Below, in pieces: positions 6,353 to 11,596 of a DNA stretch of 11,596 nt. Each line of letters begins with the position of its first letter. Within the stretch, counting starts at the first letter, position 1. Origin of the DNA: JAJTZA01 sp041744075 (GTDB lineage: Bacteria > Verrucomicrobiota > Verrucomicrobiia > Chthoniobacterales > Terrimicrobiaceae); contig JBGTLQ010000256.1 of the NCBI GenBank assembly GCA_041744075.1, positions 1 to 11,596 on the forward strand. Reading direction: 5' to 3'. A program made the position numbers and the translations under genes. Below the pieces are notes generated by a model. The model worked only from the letters and a program-made list of their open reading frames with translations, was not told where the DNA came from and did no database searches.

Positions 6353-7542
6353 TGGCTCAACACGGCGAATCTGGTCGAATTGTAATTGATGTTCCGATTG
6401 AATTTAAGCGGAAGCTCTATTCTGAACTTTTCCTCTCGGGAAGCACATTGAAAGATTGGTTCATACAATCAGCCGAAGCACTCTGGCACGATAAAGTGGG
6501 AGTCAAAACAGCAAAGTCCAATCACTACAGGCTACCCAAAGCTCGCAAAGCCGCCGTCCTCAAGGAGGAGGGTGGAGTGTATGGTGGCACATCGGCACTA
6601 GCAAGAGCAGTAATGAGCAGAACTGATAAAAAATTCTCCATAGTATCGATGTTCTCGGGATGTGGAGGTATGGACCTTGGCTTCAAGGGAGGATTTGAGA
6701 TTTTCGGGCGACGGTACAAATCCCATCCATTCGAAATTATCTGGGCGAACGATTTGAACGGGGAGGCCTGCAAGACCTACGAATGGAATCTTGGTCGCAG
6801 AATCTATCGTGGGGATGTTTGGACATTGCTGGAGACAATGCCGGAAAGGGCAGATGTCTTGGTGGGCGGATTCCCATGTCAGGACATTTCCGTCAACGGG
6901 AAGCGATCTGGCATAAACGGCACAAGGAGCGGCTTGTATAAAGCAATGATCGAAGCCATCAAGCGCACGCAGCCAAGGGTATTTGTGGCAGAGAATGTTA
7001 AAGCCTTGCTGCGTCACGAAGTCTGGTTGAATCAAGTGGTGACAGACTTCAAGGCTCTCGGATACGAGTTGAGCTACCAACTTTACCGTGCCGCCGACTA
7101 CGGAGTGCCTCAATCGAGAGAAAGGGTTTTCTTTGTTGGCACAGCCCCCGGAGTGCGTCCTTTCGTTCCGCCACTTCCAGAGAGAAATGCGTCGACATGG
7201 ATGACGGCTCGGGAAGCCATCGGCGATTTGGAGGCTCTGGACCACTCTCCACATATCAATCACATCTGGAGCGAGGCAAACATGAGCCCAGAGCAAGGCA
7301 ATCGGCGGCTGATTGCTGAAAGGCCGGGCTACACCATTCGAGCGGAATGCCACGGTAATATTCAGTTTCATTACCGCTTGCCGCGACGGATATCTATGCG
7401 GGAAGCAGCAAGAATCCAATCATTTCCCGACAAATTCCTCTTTATGTCCGGTCTACGTCAAATCGAGCGGCAAGTTGGCAATGCCGTTCCTCCAGTACTT
7501 GCCTGGCATGTGGCAAATTCGGTACTAGCGTGCCTCAGGTAA
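6352..7542 (+). CDS. C5-cytosine DNA methyltransferase with N-terminal ribbon-helix-helix-like domain
   Basis: This 396-residue protein methylates cytosine at C5 within a recognition site that cannot be read from sequence. The ordered C5-MTase motifs are present: motif I FSIVSMFSGCGG (95-106), motif IV GGFPCQ (172-177) with nucleophile Cys176, motif VI AENV (213-216), motif VIII QSRERVFFVG (254-263), motif IX RRISMREAARIQSFPD (345-360) and motif X QVGNAVPP (374-381). The target-recognition region between VIII and IX is short (about 264-344). Motif I normally lies near the N-terminus, but here about 90 residues precede it. Residues 9-46 look like a ribbon-helix-helix: strand RIVIDVP, helix IEFKRKLYSELFLSG, helix STLKDWFIQSAEALW. 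A basic linker follows. The gene overlaps the convergent endonuclease gene by 18 bp and has a palindrome at its promoter, so the extension may repress its own transcription. Methyltransferase identity is firm; the RHH call is by eye. Confidence 0.93.
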   Translation: MAQHGESGRIVIDVPIEFKRKLYSELFLSGSTLKDWFIQSAEALWHDKVGVKTAKSNHYRLPKARKAAVLKEEGGVYGGTSALARAVMSRTDKKFSIVSMFSGCGGMDLGFKGGFEIFGRRYKSHPFEIIWANDLNGEACKTYEWNLGRRIYRGDVWTLLETMPERADVLVGGFPCQDISVNGKRSGINGTRSGLYKAMIEAIKRTQPRVFVAENVKALLRHEVWLNQVVTDFKALGYELSYQLYRAADYGVPQSRERVFFVGTAPGVRPFVPPLPERNASTWMTAREAIGDLEALDHSPHINHIWSEANMSPEQGNRRLIAERPGYTIRAECHGNIQFHYRLPRRISMREAARIQSFPDKFLFMSGLRQIERQVGNAVPPVLAWHVANSVLACLR

Positions 7543-8544
7543 ATCAAGAAAGAGGACATCTGATGGCTTCCATGATGGATTCGCAAGCCTGGCGTAAGGG
7601 TCAGCCATTGCCAGCCACTTCTTGATCCTTTTTTTCGGAGCAACGTCTTTGCCCCAATATTCGAGAAATAGCGCACTCTCAAGATAACGAGCTGCATCCA
7701 GCATTTGTGACTCAATTCTTTGGAGTGCCCGCTGCACATAAATTCCCCCCCGTTCAGGCCCTGCTGCACTACCCGCAGAGAACACATCTCGTGTTGCGAG
7801 GATGCCATGGTAGGTTAACAGATACATGATCGGGTCGATATACTTGGTGCGGTTTCTTCCTGAACCCACAATCTGAGGACACAACAGTGATGCCTCTGCT
7901 CGCATCTTGAGTTTCTCCTCGCCGGCAAGATTTGAGAACAACTGGACCTGCATTGGTAGCGAGTGGTCCTCACCCTGTTTTTCCTCAAGCCACCAGAGTC
8001 GCTCACCTGGTTTTAAGCGGGATCGGGAGTATTTCCGGACTTGCTGCATGCGTCCCTCTTCTGAAAGAGAAACGAATTCCTCGTACGAAATGCCGAACTT
8101 TGTAAACAAAGATTCTTTGGCGTTAATATCCACTTCGAATCGGGGAACATGGGAGGTTCTTACATGCATGACGCACTCCTCATAGCGCCCCCATCGCACT
8201 GCGGGATTTCCGCCCATTTTTCCGAACACAACGTAGATGTCCTTCACATCCTTGTTGCGAAAACTTTCAAATACGCTGTTGGCTACGGAGCGCCATGTGT
8301 CATTGGTGGTGAATTTTACCTCTACCCCGAACTTTCCAAGCACGATGTCCGGAAAACCGTAGGGGTGGGGTGAGAAATCAACGGAAATCTTGAAGTGCAC
8401 CAACAATTCTTGAATGACTCTTCTCACACAATTCTCGAAATGTTTGGACTCACTGAACGATTTGCCGGACTTGCACTTCTGGGTCAGTAAGTCACACGCT
8501 TGGGTCAGGAGTGCTTCAAATTGTTCGACTGTTGGGGATTTCAT
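7525..8544 (-). CDS. Putative type II restriction endonuclease, PD-(D/E)XK type
   Basis: I do not recognise the exact family of this 339-residue protein. It has a clear nuclease core: an N-terminal helical segment with HFENCVRRVIQELL (36-49, Glu37 a possible active-site acid), then GFPDIVLGKFGVEVKFT (63-79), giving Pro65-Asp66, Glu75 and Lys77, the PD-(D/E)XK catalytic signature on adjacent strands. YVVFGKMGG (104-112) would be the next core strand. The C-terminal half is helical and basic (RGGIYVQRALQRIESQ, KKRIKKWLAMADP) and may hold the DNA-recognition and dimer parts. Lying tail to tail against a C5 methyltransferase, it is most simply the cognate endonuclease. The start is the ATG at 8544, close to a palindrome; no good ribosome site is visible. 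A Mrr-like or repair nuclease is possible but less likely given the partner. Confidence 0.8.
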   Translation of the reverse strand: MKSPTVEQFEALLTQACDLLTQKCKSGKSFSESKHFENCVRRVIQELLVHFKISVDFSPHPYGFPDIVLGKFGVEVKFTTNDTWRSVANSVFESFRNKDVKDIYVVFGKMGGNPAVRWGRYEECVMHVRTSHVPRFEVDINAKESLFTKFGISYEEFVSLSEEGRMQQVRKYSRSRLKPGERLWWLEEKQGEDHSLPMQVQLFSNLAGEEKLKMRAEASLLCPQIVGSGRNRTKYIDPIMYLLTYHGILATRDVFSAGSAAGPERGGIYVQRALQRIESQMLDAARYLESALFLEYWGKDVAPKKRIKKWLAMADPYARLANPSWKPSDVLFLDLPEAR

Positions 8545-8560
8545 GCGTTCGCTTTAGAAG

Positions 8561-8580
8561 ATTTTCTTGAACAAGAAAAT
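8561..8580. promoter_or_regulatory. Perfect palindrome upstream of the endonuclease gene (candidate operator)
   Basis: Arms ATTTTCTTG (8561-8569) and CAAGAAAAT (8572-8580) are perfectly complementary around AA. The site lies 17-36 bp before the ATG at 8544, where a repressor or activator of the endonuclease gene would bind. Read on plus it is followed by TCTTTTT, so a weak terminator is an alternative, but no plus-strand gene ends nearby and the stem is AT-rich. I could not place -10 and -35 boxes with confidence. Confidence 0.45.
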
Positions 8581-8919
8581 TCTTTTTGGCCGCTGCCGCT
8601 TCGGGAAATGCCAAATACTTGACCGAGCACCGCCTCCACCATCCATAAAGGGGTGAATGCCTCCCCGTGGTCCGCGACTCGCTGTTTGGATTTCACCAGG
8701 CTCATACGAAATTTTTCGGAGTATAATCCGATTGCGTGAAAGGGGTATGTGAAAATAATCGGGTGGCATCATGGCGAAAATTGCTTCCCGCTGATGCCAT
8801 TGGTGGATCTGCGCTGGGGGATTCTCCTGCTCGGCTACGGATGACGGTTCTCAAGCCAGTGGATTGATCACTCTCGAAAACGAGGACAATACCCGTGACC
8901 CCACCCAGATTCAATCGTG
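8581..8919. other. Gene-poor spacer, possibly decayed coding DNA
   Basis: I see no gene I can defend here. On minus, a frame is open from just after a stop near 8851 down to 8554, about 98 codons, crossing an in-frame ATG pair at 8772. Its product (DYFHIPLSRNRIILRKISY, then PGEIQTASRGPRGGIHPFMDG) resembles no family I can name with confidence. A second overlapping minus frame (8702-9064) shows LNLTHINYTFADGARL, faintly like part of a lamin-tail domain. Overlapping partial frames of this kind are what a degraded gene or chance would give. Confidence 0.3.
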
Positions 8920-9091
8920 CCCCATCGGCAAAGGTGTAATTAATGTGGGTGAGGTTAAGGAGATCGCTCGGGGGTGGATCGCGATCTCCGAGCGCGATGG
9001 AGAAAGTGTCGGCGGAGCCGCGTAGGATTGCACATCGTGCGGCGGAGCGCCCGATCCACCTCACTCACTTTTAATCACACCCCATCGGTAA
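8920..9091. repeat. MITE-like element: nested inverted repeats flanked by short direct repeats
   Basis: Imperfect inverted repeats of 22-23 bp (8934-8955 and the complement of 9058-9080) share GTGT-ATTAA and GTG-GTGAGGT, differing at three bases and one indel. Just outside are near-identical direct repeats CCCCATCGGCAA (8920-8931) and CCCCATCGGTAA (9080-9091), which could be an old target duplication. Inside are GGTGGATCG/CGATCCACC (8973-8981, 9052-9060) and GGAGATCGC/GCGATCTCC (8959-8967, 8981-8989), plus two copies of CGGCGGAGC. No transposase frame is present, so it would be non-autonomous. Whether it is multicopy cannot be seen from one window. Confidence 0.5.
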
Positions 9092-9172
9092 GCAAATCAA
9101 ACAAGGCTATTGTCATCGAAGCCACCTTGGCTCAAATTTGCGGGTCACATGTGCCATTTTATGAAGTTGATT

Positions 9173-9184
9173 GCCGCTAGCGGC
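9173..9184. repeat. 12-bp perfect palindrome upstream of the ABC exporter gene
   Basis: GCCGCTAGCGGC is a perfect GC-rich palindrome 66 bp before the ATG of the exporter gene. It could be an operator or a remnant of the neighbouring repeat cluster. There is no T-tract, so it is unlikely to be a terminator. Confidence 0.3.
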
Positions 9185-9235
9185 GAAGGAGACCCTCTTG
9201 TGGCCGTAATCATGCTTTGGCAAATTACGAAAAAG

Positions 9236-9242
9236 TAAAAGG
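9236..9242 (+). promoter_or_regulatory. Ribosome binding site of the ABC exporter gene
   Basis: AAAAGGA ends 8 bp before the ATG at 9251, one of only two clear Shine-Dalgarno sites in the window. It supports that ATG as the start. Confidence 0.6.
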
Positions 9243-9250
9243 ACTACCGC

Positions 9251-11071
9251 ATGCCTCCTCCTCCAAAATTGCCATTTCCCGAGCTGATTCGGCGCTTTTA
9301 TAAGCCCTACCTGCGACTGGGATCGTATCTGAAGCCCTACAAAAAGCGATTTGGGCTGGGGTTGTTTTTTGGAGTTTTGGCGGGCGTGTTGAGCGGGGTG
9401 ATCCCTCTGGTGATCAAAAATGTGGCCGAGAAAGTTTTGCCGGGGGGCAAGCTGGACCAGATGGCGATATTTGATGCGGCCAAACAGGAGGGAGGGGAGG
9501 GCATCGGTTCCGTGCTTTGGATCACGATGTTGATTCCTGCTGTGATGGTGGCCCGGGGGATTTGTGTTTATTTGAATTCTTACTGTATGGCTTGGGTGAG
9601 CTTCCGGGTTCTTCGCGATATTCGCACTGAGCTTTTCTCGCATCTCGTTTCACAGTCGCTTGATTTTTTTAACAAAGCGAAAGCAGGGCGGTTGATTTCG
9701 CGGGTTGTGAATGACACGCGGATGGCACAAAATGCATTAACCACCATCGCGGGAGATATTGTCAAAAATCCCATCGCTGTCCTCACCGGGGTGGTCGTGC
9801 TGGTTTCGATCGATTGGAAATTCAGTCTCACGACGCTTGTGCTTTTTCCGATTTGCATCATTCCGGTTGCTATTTTTGGCAAGAAAGTGCGACAAGCTGG
9901 GCGGGCCGAAGAGAATGAGGCTGGGGCCATGGCGGTGATTCTTCAGGAAAGTTTTGCTGGCATCCGTGTGATCAAAGCCTTTGCGCGCGAGGATTACCAA
10001 ACGGAGCAGTTCGCTAAATCCAGCGCAACGCAGTGTCGAAACAGCATGCGCGTGCGCAAAAGCATTGACATCGTGCAGCCCCTCATTGAATCGGTCTCGG
10101 CCTTTGGCGTGGTTCTCGCGATTTTCTATGTGTATTTTTTTGAGATCAGCCTTGCGAGATTTGTGGCCCTCTGCGCAGGCATTTTTCTTCTTTATAATCC
10201 GGTCAAAGCCCTGAGCCGTATCCCGATGCTCATGCAAAAATGTTTGGCGTCCGCTGATGCCATCTTCGAGCTTCTTGGCAAGCAGCCGACGATCATCGAC
10301 GCTCCAGGTGCCAAGAAAATCACCCGTGCGAGAGGGGCCATCCGATTGGAAAATATCGAATTTTTTTACAATGAGGGAACCCCCGCAATTTCTGACCTGA
10401 CACTTGATATCCCCGCTGGCAAACAGTTCGCCTTGGTTGGTTCCAGTGGGGCCGGAAAAACCACGATCCTGTCTCTTCTCCTCCGGTTTTATGACCCTCA
10501 ACGCGGGCAAGTGCTTCTTGATGGCCAAGATATCCGCGACATCACTCTCGCGTCCCTGCGAGAGCAGATCGGCATCGTGAGTCAGGAAACCTTTCTCTTC
10601 CATGACACGATCTACGAGAACATTCGTTACGGCCGACTGGACGCGACGAAGGAAGAGATCATGGAGGCTGCCAAGTTGGCCTATGCGCATGACTTCATCG
10701 TGGCTCAAGCCGATGGGTATGACACCATTGTTGGCGACAAAGGTTGCCTTCTTTCAGGGGGCCAGCAACAGAGGCTATCGATTGCACGGGCCTTGCTCAA
10801 GAGCGCTCCTGTGCTTCTCCTTGATGAAGCCACCTCCGCCCTCGATTCGGAATCCGAACGGATGATCCAAGCCGCCCTGGACCGCTTGGCTCAGGGACGG
10901 ACCGTGATTGCGATTGCGCACCGTCTCTCCACCGTGCTAAAGGCTGACAAAATTGTGGTGATGGAAAATGGCCGGATCTTGGACATTGGACCCCACTCGG
11001 AATTGCTCACCCGCTCCCCGGTGTATCGTCGGCTCTACGAGCTTCAGTTCCTCCATGCAGAACCGGTCTGA
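9251..11071 (+). CDS. MsbA-type ABC exporter (fused membrane and ATPase domains)
   Basis: This 606-residue half-transporter would act as a homodimer in the inner membrane. A transmembrane domain of about six helices spans 33-335, including the coupling segment LDFFNKAKAGRLISRVVNDT (137-156) and ESFAGIRVIKAFARED (233-248), both typical of the MsbA/lipid flippase branch. The nucleotide-binding domain (about 362-600) has A-loop Tyr373, Walker A GSSGAGKT (397-404), Q-loop Gln445, signature LSGGQQQR (501-508), Walker B VLLLDEA (521-527) with catalytic Glu526 and switch His557 in IAHRLST. Length is normal. Family members flip lipid A precursors or phospholipids, or export drugs; the substrate cannot be fixed from sequence, though the nearby mla operon makes a lipid role reasonable. 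A proline-rich N-terminus (MPPPPKLPFP) precedes the first helix. The gene appears to be a single transcription unit. Confidence 0.92.
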   Translation: MPPPPKLPFPELIRRFYKPYLRLGSYLKPYKKRFGLGLFFGVLAGVLSGVIPLVIKNVAEKVLPGGKLDQMAIFDAAKQEGGEGIGSVLWITMLIPAVMVARGICVYLNSYCMAWVSFRVLRDIRTELFSHLVSQSLDFFNKAKAGRLISRVVNDTRMAQNALTTIAGDIVKNPIAVLTGVVVLVSIDWKFSLTTLVLFPICIIPVAIFGKKVRQAGRAEENEAGAMAVILQESFAGIRVIKAFAREDYQTEQFAKSSATQCRNSMRVRKSIDIVQPLIESVSAFGVVLAIFYVYFFEISLARFVALCAGIFLLYNPVKALSRIPMLMQKCLASADAIFELLGKQPTIIDAPGAKKITRARGAIRLENIEFFYNEGTPAISDLTLDIPAGKQFALVGSSGAGKTTILSLLLRFYDPQRGQVLLDGQDIRDITLASLREQIGIVSQETFLFHDTIYENIRYGRLDATKEEIMEAAKLAYAHDFIVAQADGYDTIVGDKGCLLSGGQQQRLSIARALLKSAPVLLLDEATSALDSESERMIQAALDRLAQGRTVIAIAHRLSTVLKADKIVVMENGRILDIGPHSELLTRSPVYRRLYELQFLHAEPV

Positions 11072-11082
11072 CGCAATTGATC

Positions 11083-11168
11083 CAGGGGGAACGGGCGTCC
11101 CGCCCGTTTGAAAGTTAATGCGAAATTCGCAGTCCAAATCCACACAGGCGAGATGCCCATGCCCCCTG
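11083..11168. repeat. Inverted pair of REP-like repeats
   Basis: Unit 1 (11083-11110, plus) and unit 2 (11141-11168, minus) are each 28 bp and identical at 22 positions, sharing the cores CAGGGGG, GGGC-TC and CGCC-GT. Unit 1 folds alone: AACGGGCG (11090-11097), loop TCC, CGCCCGTT (11101-11108). Between the units is the small inverted repeat GCGAA-A-TTCGC (11120-11130). Such 'GGGC(G/A)TC-CGCC' elements are, from memory, abundant between genes in Verrucomicrobiota and Planctomycetota. Lying 12 bp after the exporter stop, the pair may also limit read-through or protect the mRNA end. Confidence 0.6.
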
Positions 11169-11225
11169 ACCATTTCCCAAAATTTACCATCGCCGAACAG
11201 TCTCTCTGCATTTTAGTCTCCCATC

Positions 11226-11596
11226 ATGTCCCAACCCACTCTCACCCTCGGCCTGCCATCGGGCAGCTTGATGGATGGCACGCTCACCCTGTTTGAGCGT
11301 GCCGGATTCACCATCACAGGCTCCAAACGTTCCTATCGTCCGACCATTGATGATCCTGAACTTCAAGTGCGTTTACTCCGAGCCCAAGAGATCAGTCGTT
11401 ACGTGGAAAATGGGCACCTCGATGCGGGGATCACCGGACGGGATTGGATCGCAGAAAATGGCTCGGATGTGGTTGAGATTGAGGAACTCCCCTTCAGCAA
11501 GGCCACAGCAAACCCCACCCGCTGGGTCTTGGTTGTGCCTGAGGATTCGCCAATCCAGACTCACGCGGACCTTGAAGGCAAGCGGGTTGCCACCGA
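11226..11596 (+). CDS. hisG: ATP phosphoribosyltransferase HisG (N-terminal part, runs off window)
   Basis: The frame is open from the ATG at 11226 to the right edge (123 codons and two bases), so only the N-terminal portion is seen. It begins LTLGLPSGSLMDGTLTLFERAGF, the HisG opening that normally reads 'iPKGRL...t..l...aG', followed by the conserved SRYVENGHLDAGITGRDWI (57-75) and the expected acidic stretch VVEIEELPFSKA. HisG joins ATP and PRPP to form phosphoribosyl-ATP, the first and feedback-controlled step of histidine synthesis, in the cytoplasm. Whether it is the long form (with a C-terminal regulatory domain) or the short, HisZ-dependent form cannot be judged from this fragment. No Shine-Dalgarno site precedes the ATG, as for several genes here. 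No other his gene lies upstream. Confidence 0.9.
   Translation, partial: MSQPTLTLGLPSGSLMDGTLTLFERAGFTITGSKRSYRPTIDDPELQVRLLRAQEISRYVENGHLDAGITGRDWIAENGSDVVEIEELPFSKATANPTRWVLVVPEDSPIQTHADLEGKRVAT

Noticed and set aside
8620..8680. IHPFMDGGGG on minus, resembling the Fic motif HPFxxGNGR
   Set aside because: The Asn-Gly-Arg part is not present and the surrounding residues do not form a Fic domain. A match of this length can occur by chance.
8702..9064. A 120-codon minus frame with a stretch faintly like a lamin-tail domain
   Set aside because: It runs through the MITE-like inverted repeats, has no ribosome site and overlaps another open frame. The resemblance covers under 30 residues and is too weak to call.
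9737..10708. Long minus frame of 323 codons opposite the ABC exporter
   Set aside because: The plus strand encodes a complete exporter with all motifs. The minus product is rich in His and Arg, as expected of a shadow.
1..11596. CRISPR arrays, tRNA or rRNA genes
   Set aside because: I looked for regularly spaced repeats and cloverleaf or rRNA-like sequence on both strands and saw none.

Overview
The window most likely comes from a member of the Verrucomicrobiota. The best marker is a tandem set of three pseudopilin-like genes at the left end whose sizes, order and type IV prepilin leaders fit the 'Verru_Chthon cassette', a gene set known from that phylum. The STAS-MlaE fusion, the stand-alone ovothiol-type methyltransferase, the REP-like 'GGGC-TC-CGCC' repeat pair and the rarity of good Shine-Dalgarno sites also fit. 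This placement rests on recognised families; no database search was possible.

Layout. (1) 1-1965, minus strand: three tightly packed prepilin-like genes (D, B, then C, which runs off the left edge), probably one operon. (2) 2423-3160, plus strand: a SAM-dependent methyltransferase resembling the C-terminal domain of OvoA (5-thiohistidine N-methylation in ovothiol synthesis). It converges with (3) 3174-6081, minus strand: a compact mlaE-mlaF-mlaD operon with overlapping stop and start codons, encoding a Mla/MCE-type lipid transporter. (4) 6352-8544: a candidate type II restriction-modification system, with a C5-cytosine methyltransferase on plus and a PD-(D/E)XK endonuclease-like protein on minus, overlapping tail to tail by 18 bp. 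(5) 8545-9250: about 700 bp without a convincing gene, holding a 20-bp palindrome, decayed-looking sequence and a MITE-like structure. (6) 9251-11071, plus strand: an MsbA-type ABC exporter. (7) 11083-11168: an inverted pair of REP-like repeats. (8) 11226 to the right edge: the N-terminal part of hisG.

How the parts relate. The mla operon and the MsbA-like exporter both concern movement of lipid across or between the membranes of a diderm cell, and they now lie on either side of the restriction-modification genes and the repeat-rich spacer. That arrangement is what an accessory module inserted into a housekeeping region would give.

The most interesting point is the methyltransferase. It carries a roughly 90-residue N-terminal extension whose first part looks like a ribbon-helix-helix (RHH) DNA-binding domain. 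A 20-bp span with an imperfect palindrome sits 5 bp before its start codon, over a plausible -10 box. The spacing suggests a leaderless transcript repressed by its own product. The endonuclease gene has a separate perfect palindrome just upstream of its start. Together they suggest a self-regulated R-M system that needs no separate C protein. This is inference from sequence only.
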